Assembly: GCF_014851765.1 (NCBI RefSeq)
Contig: NZ_JACVAI010000006.1
Coordinates: 1-64,000, forward strand
Direction: 5' to 3'
Source of the DNA: Pseudomonas sp. PDM04
Lineage (GTDB): Bacteria; Pseudomonadota; Gammaproteobacteria; Pseudomonadales; Pseudomonadaceae
Length of the DNA stretch: 64,000 nt
Shown here: positions 17,904-26,419 of the stretch, piece after piece
Layout: each line of letters opens with the position of its first letter
How positions within the stretch are numbered: the first letter of the stretch is position 1
Program-made: the position numbers and the translations under genes
The notes under the pieces: generated by a model
Database searches by the model: none
Seen by the model: only the letters and a program-made list of their open reading frames with translations
Told to the model about the DNA's origin: nothing

Positions 17904-18944
17904 TCAAAACATGAAGGTCGGAATGACCGGAATGAACGACAGGCGGAAATTCCAGCGGCTGCTGATCAGGTCGTCCGGATGAATGGCCGAGTACTGGATT
18001 TCCCCGGAAATCCGCACCGGCAGCTTGCCGAAGTTGAAGATCCGTCCGGCGCCGAGGCCGATCGGGAATGTCACTTTGTTGCCGCCCTCGGCCTTCCAGT
18101 TGACCGTGATGTTGGGCGTCATGCCGACCCGCCATTGTTCCGGGCCGGGGAGGCTGCGCTGGATGAAGTACTGGATGTTGGTCAGGCTGACGTCCTTGCG
18201 TTGGCTGTCGCCGCCCACCGACCACCAGTGCTGCGGGAACACGCCCAGGGTCCAGTCTTGGCCGAGGTAGGCGGCCACGAAGGCCGGGCCCAGGGAATAT
18301 TTGCCCGTGCCGAGCACTTCTTCCTCGGCGGTGGGAAACATCGCGGTCGGGCCGAAGCCCCAGACCATCTTGCCGCCCCCGGCGAAGCGGATCGGCTCCT
18401 TGGGCGAGAACACCCCCACGTAGGCCAGGTCGCCAAAACCGCTGGTGCGGTCGAACGGGTCCTGCACCACCGACGCGAAGTCGCCGCGATCATGCAGCAA
18501 TTCATTGGGGCCCATGCCGATCAGGTTGCCGGCCTTGCGGTTGACCGGTGCGCTGACGTAGCTGATGGGCAGGCGATTGATCAGGTTCCAGTCTTCACCG
18601 AGGGAGATCGGGAAGGTCGGCATGAAACTGTATTTGCCGAGCATGCGCGTGCCATTGCTGTGCGGGCCTTTGAGCGCGGTGTAGTCGAACTGGTTGAACA
18701 GCAACACCAGATTGCCCACCGGGTTGTCCATCAGCTTGGAGATTTGCTCGGTGGACGGCTCGCAACCGGCGGCCACGACCTTTTTCAGGTCGATGTCGAA
18801 GTCCTGTTGCAGTCGGTGACAGGTCTCGGGATCACCTTTGGTCGCAGGTTGTGCCGGTGTCCCGCCGAGCGCTGGCAAGTCTGCGGCGCAGGCGATGCCA
18901 CTGAACAGCACACTGCACAAGGTCAGTCTGGAACCGATGGCCAT
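17904..18944 (-). CDS. outer-membrane beta-barrel-like exported protein
   Basis: A 346-residue protein with a signal peptide ending near IACA-ADLP. The mature part begins with a short helical segment (CHRLQQDFDIDLKK) and then long alternating strands ending in PTFMF, an aromatic terminus as in outer-membrane barrels. It is related to the first gene of the operon (22799-23590): both carry a G[IF]GP-PTA-LGTGK block and an IGLGAGR/LGLGGGK block. Such proteins often accompany DUF1254 and SphA genes and are guessed to be hydrophobic-compound channels. It lies 13 bases from both neighbours. No substrate can be assigned. Confidence 0.7.
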   Translation of the reverse strand: MAIGSRLTLCSVLFSGIACAADLPALGGTPAQPATKGDPETCHRLQQDFDIDLKKVVAAGCEPSTEQISKLMDNPVGNLVLLFNQFDYTALKGPHSNGTRMLGKYSFMPTFPISLGEDWNLINRLPISYVSAPVNRKAGNLIGMGPNELLHDRGDFASVVQDPFDRTSGFGDLAYVGVFSPKEPIRFAGGGKMVWGFGPTAMFPTAEEEVLGTGKYSLGPAFVAAYLGQDWTLGVFPQHWWSVGGDSQRKDVSLTNIQYFIQRSLPGPEQWRVGMTPNITVNWKAEGGNKVTFPIGLGAGRIFNFGKLPVRISGEIQYSAIHPDDLISSRWNFRLSFIPVIPTFMF

Positions 18945-18957
18945 CCCTGGTCACTCC

Positions 18958-19911
18958 CTAGAAAAACGCCAGTGTCAGGTTGATCGCCACACCGTTGCCT
19001 TCCGGACGATTCTTGGTGTCGAACTCCGGTACCCAACGGGCGCTGACACTGGCTTGGGCATCGTTGAACTTGCCGGCCCAGCCGATCACCGGACCGGCGC
19101 CCACCGAGCGGCCGCGGAAACCGTTCAGGGCATCGGCGGTATCCCCTTTGTCGTCGGTGATCTGCTGCACGTAGCCACCGACAATGCCGGCGCTCCAGCC
19201 GTTGCCGAAGCCGTGGGTCCACAGCGCGTCGAGGGTGAATATGTTGCCGTTGCGGTAATCCGTGGCGTCGTTTTCGGTGTAGAACTCCAGGCCGCCCGAC
19301 AGGGTGAATTCGCCCCCCTTGCCGTCCAGGTGCGTGAACGCCACGGTGGGCATGAAGGTGTAGGTGTTCTGCCCGGGGTTGGCCAGGCGGTCGTCATTGT
19401 AAGCACCGGTCGGCACGTAGATCGGCAGGGAAAACGAGAGATGGTTAACCTCGTCGAAGTGGTAGCCGGCGGCAATCGGCGTCACCAGCATGTCGGCGAA
19501 TTGCGTGCCCGAGTCCTCGGTGCCCAACGTCCGGCCACGCGGGCCGGTGATGCTGATATTGACGTCGGTGTACTGCACCGGCACGCCGATGGCCGACGCA
19601 TAGTTCCAGCGGCCCTTGCCGGTGTCCCAGACGTGGGTGAAGTTGGCCATGGTGTAGGAAACCTTCATGTCCAGGTCGGCACCGATCTCCCCGACAATCG
19701 GCACACCCTTGCCACCCTTCAGGTCACCGTCGTACCAGATGCTGGTAAACGACATGACCCAGCCCGGTTCGGGCGGTACGACCCCAGCGTTGGAAAACAC
19801 CTGTTGGCCGGTTATCGGCCGGCCGACACCGCCTTCGGCGGCGAATGCCGCCGGAGTGCCGCCGAGCACGCACAAGACCAGTAAAGGGGTTACTGCATAA
19901 GGCTTGACCAT
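18958..19911 (-). CDS. SphA family / MetA-pathway-type outer-membrane protein
   Basis: A 317-residue exported protein. The signal peptide ends near AAFA-AEGG. The mature protein has the SphA/phenol-degradation pattern (EPGWVMSFTSIWYDGD, SISFSLPIYVPTGAY-like and a final LAFF), predicted as an outer-membrane beta-barrel. GGAGT lies six bases before the ATG. It is spaced 12-13 bases from the DUF1254 gene before it and the beta-barrel gene after it. Family members are thought to move hydrophobic compounds across the outer membrane. Confidence 0.82.
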   Translation of the reverse strand: MVKPYAVTPLLVLCVLGGTPAAFAAEGGVGRPITGQQVFSNAGVVPPEPGWVMSFTSIWYDGDLKGGKGVPIVGEIGADLDMKVSYTMANFTHVWDTGKGRWNYASAIGVPVQYTDVNISITGPRGRTLGTEDSGTQFADMLVTPIAAGYHFDEVNHLSFSLPIYVPTGAYNDDRLANPGQNTYTFMPTVAFTHLDGKGGEFTLSGGLEFYTENDATDYRNGNIFTLDALWTHGFGNGWSAGIVGGYVQQITDDKGDTADALNGFRGRSVGAGPVIGWAGKFNDAQASVSARWVPEFDTKNRPEGNGVAINLTLAFF

Positions 19912-19923
19912 CAGCGACTCCGT

Positions 19924-21327
19924 CTACTGTTTGGGTTGATCGACCGGCGTCAGCAACGGCATTTTCCATTCGCCGCTGGTGACTTCAGGTTTCGGCAGGT
20001 AGAGACGCAAGACGCCGTAGAACGGCCCGTTGGGCGCCGGCAGCCAGTTGCTTTGCAGATTGCTGGCCGGGGCTTTGTGCTGTACGTACAGGGTCAGTCC
20101 GCCATCTGCGTCGAGTTTCAGGCCAGGCAACATCCGCGAATTGATCAGGTAGCGATTCAGCGGGTTGGCCACCAGCAACTTGTTCTTGCCGTCGTACATC
20201 GTCAGTGACCAGAACGCGTCGGCCGGGGGCAGGGCGCCCTTGTCGAAGTGCAGGGTGTAGTCATGTTTCGACGCGTCGACCGGCTGGCCGTTCTTGTCGA
20301 CGAAGTAGCCGATGTAATTGGCCTCTTCGACCGAGTTGCCGAAAATCCCCATGTTGGCGCCGGCGTAGCGGTACAGGTAGTTGCCGTTGAGGTGATCGCG
20401 GGTGCCGAACAGGTCGCCGCTGCTGACCTGGTGACTGTCGACCTTGTCCTTCTTGAACCGGGCGAATTCGGCCTTGGCGTCGGCAATGCCGTCCTCCAGG
20501 GCCGTGCGCTGGCTGGCGGGCAGTTCGTTGGGGTTGAATGGTTTGCCGGCTTCGAGGCCGATTTTCGCGAAGCGCGCCAGCAGGTCCTGTTCGACCTCCT
20601 GGGGGGGCGCGAATTGCAGCATGAACGCCAGGTAGCGGAACAGGTCCGGGGTATCGCTCATTGTCGGCGTCGGCTTCGGCCAGTCGATGTTCGGTGCGGC
20701 AGGCGGCGCTTTTTGTTTGACGTAGTGGCTCAGTGGTTCGACCTTGTAGCCTTTCTGGATCTGCTTGACCTTGTCCAGATCCTTTTCATCGAACAACTGC
20801 GTGCGGTACAGCGCATAAGCGATGTTGGTTTCGCTGCGCAACAGGCGGTCGATGGCCACCGGTTGCTGGCCTTGCCAGTTCGGCCCGGCAATCAGGAAAT
20901 GCCCGCCGTTGTTGCCGGTGCTGCGGGTGCCGAGGTAGGCAAAATTCTGCGTGTAGGCGTCGATCAGTTGCACCGAGTAGTAACGGTGTTCATCGATGGC
21001 TGGCAGGGTCAGCACCACCGGTTCGGCCCGCAGATCCAACCAGACGAAGGAGTAGGGGGTGTCGGCGTTGGGCGTGACGAACGCGGTGTCCTTCGCCGTG
21101 AAGGCTTTGGCCGTGTTGCCGATCCGGTTGAATGGCGCCTTGAAATTGGGGCTGTTTTTGTCGACGGCCTGGGTATAGAGGGTTTTGTACATTTCCACCA
21201 CCGGGAAGCCATACAAATAAGCTTCCCTGGCGATGCTCCGGGCCTCTTCTGGCGTTGCGCTGAAGTCGGCCCAGGTACTCGTGCTCAGGGGGATCGAAAG
21301 TGCTGCGAGCAACAGGCGTTGATTCAT
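19924..21327 (-). CDS. DUF1254/DUF1214 exported protein (second copy)
   Basis: A 467-residue protein with a signal peptide (SIPLSTSTWA-DFS). It contains DUF1254 (about 30-170, with AREAYLYGFPVVEMYKT and TPNADTPYSFVWLDLRAEP) and DUF1214 toward the C-terminus (GANMGIFGNSVEEANY, FWSLTMYDGKNKLLVANPLNRY). It has a good upstream site (AAGGACG). It is a diverged paralogue of the gene directly before it (21337-22788). The family has no established activity. Repeated association with SphA-type barrels suggests a periplasmic binding or modifying role for a hydrophobic substrate. Confidence 0.88.
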   Translation of the reverse strand: MNQRLLLAALSIPLSTSTWADFSATPEEARSIAREAYLYGFPVVEMYKTLYTQAVDKNSPNFKAPFNRIGNTAKAFTAKDTAFVTPNADTPYSFVWLDLRAEPVVLTLPAIDEHRYYSVQLIDAYTQNFAYLGTRSTGNNGGHFLIAGPNWQGQQPVAIDRLLRSETNIAYALYRTQLFDEKDLDKVKQIQKGYKVEPLSHYVKQKAPPAAPNIDWPKPTPTMSDTPDLFRYLAFMLQFAPPQEVEQDLLARFAKIGLEAGKPFNPNELPASQRTALEDGIADAKAEFARFKKDKVDSHQVSSGDLFGTRDHLNGNYLYRYAGANMGIFGNSVEEANYIGYFVDKNGQPVDASKHDYTLHFDKGALPPADAFWSLTMYDGKNKLLVANPLNRYLINSRMLPGLKLDADGGLTLYVQHKAPASNLQSNWLPAPNGPFYGVLRLYLPKPEVTSGEWKMPLLTPVDQPKQ

Positions 21328-21336
21328 GACACGTCC

Positions 21337-22788
21337 TTATTCCACCACCGAGATGTCGTCGAGTTTCCAGCTTTTGTCGAAGTAGGCTTCGGTGGGCGCG
21401 TACAGGCGGAAATAGCTGAACCAGTGCTTGCCCGGCAGGGTTTGCACCCAGTTGTTCTCCAAGCCCTTGGGCGCGGTGGGGCCGAAGTACAGGTCAACCG
21501 AGCCGTCAGGATTTTTCTTGAGGTCCTGGCGCGACGACAGGTCCGCCTTGCGCTGCGGGTTGTCGATCAGGCAGCGGCTGTCGATGTCGTACACGGTCAT
21601 CGACCAGAACTGCCTGGCCGGTGGGTTGGCACCCACGTGCAGTCGATAACTTTTGCCGCCATCCAGCCAGTCGCCCTTGGCATCGGTGTAGGCACCGAGG
21701 TAAGTCTGGCCCAGACCCGGGGTTTTGGAGACCATGCCTTTGGTGTTGGTGACGGCTTCGTAGAACCACGCGCTGCGCTCCCACAGCTGGTCGTAATAGG
21801 CTACGCGTTGCGACGGTTCGGTAATGTTCAGTACCGTGTCCCACTGCCGGTCTTTCCAGTACCGGGCCTCGGGGAACCGCTTGGCGAAGGTATTGGCCTT
21901 GGCGATCAGTTCCCCCATTTGCGCGCCTTGTTCAAGCGCCCGACGTTGCGCGTCGGTGGGGTTGAAGGGCTTGTCCTTCTCGATGCCCAGGCTGGCGAGC
22001 ATGGCCATGTAGAAACGGTCGCGTTCGTTGACCGGTTCTTTCTGGATGACCTGGTGCAGGCGTTCCCAATACGCAAGTCCACGCGGCTGGGTTCCGGACC
22101 ACGCTTTGCCGTCTGGGGAGAGCAGCCTGGTCTTGTCCGGCGCGGCCCGTTTGGCATAGGGGTACATCTTGAATTGCTCGACCAGGGCCTTGCCTTTAGC
22201 CGGGTCGGGATCCAGTACGCGAAAGCCCACCAGCACATTCATGGTTTCCGATCTGGCCAGGTAATACTGACCGGCGTCGGCCGGTGGTTGCGCGCCCGGT
22301 GGCAGGACCAGGTATTTGCCGCCCTTGCCCTTGTCGGGGCCCGTCTGGCCCATGTCAATGATCGCTCGCTGCCAGAAATCGCCCACACCGCCTGCGGTAG
22401 GGCCGGGAGGCAGTTCGATCACCAGCGGCCCGGTTTCGTTGAGGTCGACAAAACCGAGAATGTACGGCGTGGTGGCGTTGGCCGTGATCACGCCGAGCTT
22501 GTCTTCGTAGCTGTCGAGCACCATCAGATCGCCGTTTTTGGCGCCGAGCTTGTCGCGAAACTCTTCCTGCCACTGGGCGTAGGACACCAACGGCAATGCC
22601 CAGAGATAACTCTGGGTGGCCTGTTGGAAATCCAGTTCGGCATACAGTTTCGGGATGGAATCGGGTGCTGGCAGTTCGCCTTGCATGACGATCGGACCAA
22701 TGCGTGCATTGAGGTCCTGCGCACCAACGCCACAACTGACGAACATGCTCATCAGGCTGAAACCGGCTGCGCGAATTGCACCGTGCAT
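21337..22788 (-). CDS. DUF1254/DUF1214 exported protein (first copy)
   Basis: A 483-residue protein. I start at MHGAIRAAGFSLMSMF because AAGGA lies seven bases upstream and a signal peptide follows (ending CGVGA-QDL). DUF1254 occupies roughly residues 40-180 and DUF1214 about 340-460 (FWSMTVYDIDSRCLIDNPQRK). It is separated by only 9 bases from the second DUF1254 gene and by 10 from the leading outer-membrane-type gene. The two DUF1254 copies share block structure but are clearly diverged, so this is an old duplication. Confidence 0.88.
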   Translation of the reverse strand: MHGAIRAAGFSLMSMFVSCGVGAQDLNARIGPIVMQGELPAPDSIPKLYAELDFQQATQSYLWALPLVSYAQWQEEFRDKLGAKNGDLMVLDSYEDKLGVITANATTPYILGFVDLNETGPLVIELPPGPTAGGVGDFWQRAIIDMGQTGPDKGKGGKYLVLPPGAQPPADAGQYYLARSETMNVLVGFRVLDPDPAKGKALVEQFKMYPYAKRAAPDKTRLLSPDGKAWSGTQPRGLAYWERLHQVIQKEPVNERDRFYMAMLASLGIEKDKPFNPTDAQRRALEQGAQMGELIAKANTFAKRFPEARYWKDRQWDTVLNITEPSQRVAYYDQLWERSAWFYEAVTNTKGMVSKTPGLGQTYLGAYTDAKGDWLDGGKSYRLHVGANPPARQFWSMTVYDIDSRCLIDNPQRKADLSSRQDLKKNPDGSVDLYFGPTAPKGLENNWVQTLPGKHWFSYFRLYAPTEAYFDKSWKLDDISVVE

Positions 22789-22798
22789 AAATTCGTCC

Positions 22799-23590
22799 TT
22801 ATTTCCCGAAGGTGACGTTGATTCCGGCGAAGAGGGTAAATTGCGGCAAGCCGTCACCTTTGTGCTCGACGGTCCACTGCGGTTCGATGAAGGCGTTGAG
22901 GATATTGGAGCCGGATTTCCAGACCTTGCCGCCCCCCAAACCGAGTGGGATGTAGTGGGTGTCGTTTTTCAGGTCGAAGGTCCAGGTGGCGGTGGAGCGC
23001 AGGTACCAGCCCCTCTCGAGGTTATGAATGATGAAGGGCTGGAGGGTCGCGGTTTCCACATGCACGCGATCACTGTCGCCGGCGAAAGAGCTCTGATACT
23101 GCACCAGTGCCCCGAGCAGACCACGGGGCGAGGAGTCGATCGCCACCGCCGCGAGCCCTGCTTGCCATTTGCCAGTGCCGAGTTCGTCCTTGTCGGCGGT
23201 CGGCGCGGTGATTTGTGGGCCGATGCCCAATTGAACGCCGTCGGTCTTGAGCAGGAAAATATCGAACAGGTTCAGGTCACCCTCACCGGTGCTGTACCCG
23301 CCGTGCGGATCCGGGCGGGTGCTGATGGGCGCCGTGGCGCGAAGCAATTGCGGCACACCGATGACGTCATTGGGCGCAATCGGCAGCGTGCCACGGACCA
23401 GCAGGTCGTTGGTGTGGGCGTTGGAGTCGTAGAGTTTCGGGGTGTAATAATCCTGCAGGTTCATCCCCGGCGCGAGGTTCAACGGGTTGTTGCTTTTGTT
23501 GGCCGTGTCAGCGTTGTCCGCGAGGGTACACACCGCAGACGTTATAGAGGTCGCCAGCAATAGGGCGCTTGCTCCTGGATGTTTCGACAT
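22799..23590 (-). CDS. outer-membrane beta-barrel-like exported protein, first gene of the locus
   Basis: A 263-residue protein with an N-terminal signal (SALLLATSITSAVCTLA). The mature part is rich in alternating strands and ends in LFAGINVTFGK. It shares the GIGPQITAPTADKDELGTGK and IPLGLGGGKVW blocks with the gene at 17904-18944 and is therefore its shorter paralogue. As the first minus-strand gene after a 188-base gap, it is probably preceded by the operon promoter. Function unknown; a transport-related barrel is the best guess. Confidence 0.7.
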   Translation of the reverse strand: MSKHPGASALLLATSITSAVCTLADNADTANKSNNPLNLAPGMNLQDYYTPKLYDSNAHTNDLLVRGTLPIAPNDVIGVPQLLRATAPISTRPDPHGGYSTGEGDLNLFDIFLLKTDGVQLGIGPQITAPTADKDELGTGKWQAGLAAVAIDSSPRGLLGALVQYQSSFAGDSDRVHVETATLQPFIIHNLERGWYLRSTATWTFDLKNDTHYIPLGLGGGKVWKSGSNILNAFIEPQWTVEHKGDGLPQFTLFAGINVTFGK

Positions 23591-23732
23591 GGATCCCCGG
23601 TTCCCTGATGGGTAGTCTTTTTTCTGACAAGCCTGTAGGGCACGTCTGATGACGTTAGCAGTTGCCAGCAGGTTATCCAGTCGAAGGGATTGATTCGCAG
23701 GTGTTTCCTGTGCTCATTCGCATTGAGGAAAG

Positions 23733-23775
23733 GCCGCGCTCCCACGGCGATCAGGGGTTCGTGGGAGCGCATTCG
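23733..23775. repeat. degenerate REP doublet
   Basis: CGCGCTCCCACGG and CGTGGGAGCGCATTCG are inverted remnants of two REP arms. They lie between the divergent start of the long operon and the end of the YciI-like gene. Confidence 0.6.
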
Positions 23776-23778
23776 TTA

Positions 23779-24150
23779 TCAGGAACGATCAGGCTGGGCC
23801 CCGCAACAACCCACCTCGCGAATCTCGATTTCGGCATCGGTTCCCGGCATGGGATTGGGGCAGCGCATGACCCATTCGATGGCTTCCTCCCTGGACTTCA
23901 CTTCCCACAGCCAGTAACCGGCAATCAGCTCCTTGGTCTCGGCGAACGGGCCGTCGATGACGCTACGTTTGTCGCCGTTGAAGCGCACGCGCGCGCCCTT
24001 GCTGCTGGGTTGCAGGCCTTCGTCACCGATGAGGACACCGGCCCTGGACAATTCTTCGTTGTAGTGACCCATGGCGGTCAGCAACTCGGCACTGGGCATG
24101 AGGCCGGCTTCGGAATCGGCGCTGGCTTTTATGATGATCATGAATCGCAT
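23779..24150 (-). CDS. YciI-like (DGPF) protein
   Basis: A 123-residue cytoplasmic protein of the YCII-related family. It begins MRFMIIIKASADSEAG and contains the characteristic DGPFAE at residues 66-71, then ELIAGYWLWEVKSREEAIEWV. Family members form small dimeric alpha/beta barrels; in many genomes they are linked to sigma factors, but none is adjacent here. It may be monocistronic. Its function is unknown. Confidence 0.88.
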   Translation of the reverse strand: MRFMIIIKASADSEAGLMPSAELLTAMGHYNEELSRAGVLIGDEGLQPSSKGARVRFNGDKRSVIDGPFAETKELIAGYWLWEVKSREEAIEWVMRCPNPMPGTDAEIEIREVGCCGAQPDRS

Positions 24151-24423
24151 GGTGGTGTCTCCGCTGGATGGGGATGATTCGCCCTATGGTCGATTGGCGT
24201 GCGGCCAGATCGACAACGCCGGCAATATTTCAAGTTCCCCACGCTCTCAGGTGGTGATGTGTCAGGTCGCCGGGGCTTTGAGCACTGTTGAGTCTGAAGC
24301 CACTCCCACAACGTTGAGCAGAGTGTTCACAATTTGTATCTGCCGGTAGGTCGTCGGCCCGTTTCGTGGTTAACTTCTGCCTCTTCAAAATTCTCTACAA
24401 CAACGTGCAGAAGGACTCCGTTC

Positions 24424-24924
24424 ATGGCTCAAGTCACTCTTAAAGGCAACCCGGTTCAAGTCAACGGCCAACTGCCTCAAGCCGGTTCCAAGGCGCCAGC
24501 CTTTTCCCTGGTTGCCGGCAATCTGTCCGACGTCACCCTGGCGAGCTTCGCCGGCAAGCGCAAAGTGCTGAACATCTTCCCAAGCGTTGACACCCCGACC
24601 TGCGCGACCTCGGTGCGCAAGTTCAATGCCCAGGCCAACGATGTTGCCAACACCGTGGTGCTGTGCATCTCCGCCGACCTGCCGTTCGCCCAGGCGCGCT
24701 TCTGCGGTGCCGAAGGCCTGGACAACGTGCAGAACCTGTCGACGCTGCGTGGCGCCGAGTTCATCGAGAACTATGGCGTGGCCATCGCTGACGGTCCGCT
24801 CAAAGGCCTGACTGCCCGCGCCGTGGTGGTGCTGGACGAAAACGACAACGTGCTGCACAGCGAGCTGGTCAGTGAAATCGGTCAGGAGCCGAACTACGAC
24901 GCGGCACTCGCCGTTCTGAAATAA
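24424..24924 (+). CDS. tpx: thiol peroxidase Tpx
   Basis: A 166-residue atypical 2-Cys peroxiredoxin that reduces hydroperoxides with thioredoxin. The peroxidatic cysteine is C60 in SVDTPTCATS and the resolving cysteine is C94 in ARFCGAEGL. Full length for the family, no signal peptide. AGAAGGA precedes the ATG, and a rho-independent terminator follows the stop at once, so it is monocistronic. Confidence 0.96.
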   Translation: MAQVTLKGNPVQVNGQLPQAGSKAPAFSLVAGNLSDVTLASFAGKRKVLNIFPSVDTPTCATSVRKFNAQANDVANTVVLCISADLPFAQARFCGAEGLDNVQNLSTLRGAEFIENYGVAIADGPLKGLTARAVVVLDENDNVLHSELVSEIGQEPNYDAALAVLK

Positions 24925-24943
24925 GCAATCGCTTACAATTGTT

Positions 24944-24971
24944 AACGGCCTGCTCCTGTTCAGGCCGTTTT
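24944..24971 (+). terminator. rho-independent terminator of tpx
   Basis: AACGGCCTG - 8-base loop - CAGGCCGTT followed by TTC and more T residues, starting 20 bases after the tpx stop. Nine-base perfect stem. Confidence 0.9.
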
Positions 24972-25102
24972 CATTTGTGCTTCAGTCCCTTAGATAACTC
25001 TCCTGATACGTAAGCCGAAGGTAAATTGCCGGTAAAGGCGCTTTGCTATTTAGCCGCCAGTGCTTATCGTTCAGCCTCCTGTAGAAAAAGCCCACGCGCC
25101 CA

Positions 25103-26419
25103 ATGGTTGATCATTCCATGCAATCCTCCGCTTCCCGTAGTCCTCGTCGCTGGCTGTTCGGCCTGCTCGTCCTGTTGGTCATCGCTGCCCTGTGCTGGAA
25201 ATTCTGGCCCGGTGGTGCTGCACCCAAAGAAGGGGCAGGGCAGAAAGCCGCGGTGGGCCATACGGGGCGCGCCGGCGGGATGCGGCCCGGCTTCGGTGGC
25301 GCGGCCGGGGCGGTGCCGGTGCGTGTGGCGCCGGCGGTCAAGGGCGATTTCCCGTTGTATTACCGGGCGCTGGGCACGGTGACGGCGTTGAACACCATCA
25401 ATGTGCGCAGCCGCGTGGGCGGCGAACTGATCAAGGTGTCGTTCGAAGAGGGGCAGATGGTCAAGGCGGGCGACCTGCTGGCGGAAATCGACCCGCGTCC
25501 CTACCAGAACGCCTTGCTGCAGGCCGAAGGCACCTTGCTGCAGAATCAGGCACAACTGAAAAATGCTCAGGTCGACGTCGAGCGTTATCGCGGTTTGTAT
25601 CGCGAAGACAGCATCGCCAAGCAGACCCTGGACACCGCCGAAGCATTGGTGGGCCAATACCAGGGCACGGTCAAGACCAACCAGGCGGCGGTCAACGACG
25701 CCAAGCTCAATCTCGAATTCACCCGCATCCGCGCACCGATTGCCGGTCGCGTCGGCCTGCGTCAGCTCGACGTCGGCAACCTGGTCGCCGCCAACGACAC
25801 CACGGCGCTGGCGATCATCACCCAGACCCAGCCGATCAGTGTCGCCTTCACCTTGCCGGAGAACAGCCTCGACGTGGTGCTGGCCCGCTATCGCAGCGGC
25901 GCCAGGCTGCCCGCTGAGGCCTGGGACCGTGGCGACGCCAAATTGCAGGCCACCGGCGTGTTGCAAAGCCTCGATAACCAGATCGATGTCGCCACCGGCA
26001 CCCTGAAATTCAAGGCGCGCTACGAAAACCGCGACCAGGCGCTGTTCCCCAACCAGTTCGTCAACGTCCACTTGTTGGCCGACACCCTGAAAGACGTGGT
26101 GCTGGCCCCGGCGGCAGCCATCCAGTTCGGCACCAACGGTACGTTCGTCTATGCGATGGACGGTGACAAGAAAGTCACGATCCGCCCGTTGAAGGTCGGC
26201 GCCAGCGATGGCGAGAACACCGTTGTCATCGAGGGCCTGAAGGCGGGTGAACGCGTCGTCCTGGAAGGCACCGACCGCCTCAAGGAAGGCAGCGAAGTGG
26301 AAGTGGTCAACGACACCAAGGACGTACCGACCTCGCCGACCGGGCACCTGCAGGGCAAGTCGGCGGCCAGCACGACTGAGCCGGTCACCACCGACAAGGC
26401 GAAAAAGGGCGGCGCATGA
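25103..26419 (+). CDS. muxA: RND efflux periplasmic adaptor MuxA (MdtA family)
   Basis: A 438-residue membrane-fusion protein. It has an N-terminal anchor (WLFGLLVLLVIAALCW), a glycine/alanine-rich linker, and a lipoyl half-motif (VRSRVGGELIKVSFEEGQMV, LLAEIDPRPYQ). A hairpin coiled coil lies at about residues 135-190, with the second lipoyl and beta-barrel parts after it. It joins the two RND pumps encoded next to the outer-membrane channel. Neither the ATG used here nor a second one at 25118 has a clear ribosome site, so the start is uncertain by five codons. It is the first gene of muxABC-opmB, overlapping muxB by ATGA. Confidence 0.93.
   Translation: MVDHSMQSSASRSPRRWLFGLLVLLVIAALCWKFWPGGAAPKEGAGQKAAVGHTGRAGGMRPGFGGAAGAVPVRVAPAVKGDFPLYYRALGTVTALNTINVRSRVGGELIKVSFEEGQMVKAGDLLAEIDPRPYQNALLQAEGTLLQNQAQLKNAQVDVERYRGLYREDSIAKQTLDTAEALVGQYQGTVKTNQAAVNDAKLNLEFTRIRAPIAGRVGLRQLDVGNLVAANDTTALAIITQTQPISVAFTLPENSLDVVLARYRSGARLPAEAWDRGDAKLQATGVLQSLDNQIDVATGTLKFKARYENRDQALFPNQFVNVHLLADTLKDVVLAPAAAIQFGTNGTFVYAMDGDKKVTIRPLKVGASDGENTVVIEGLKAGERVVLEGTDRLKEGSEVEVVNDTKDVPTSPTGHLQGKSAASTTEPVTTDKAKKGGA

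Noticed and set aside
20248..22815. 855-codon plus-strand open frame opposite the DUF1254 genes
   Set aside because: Spans two real minus-strand genes and has no recognisable domain or start signal.
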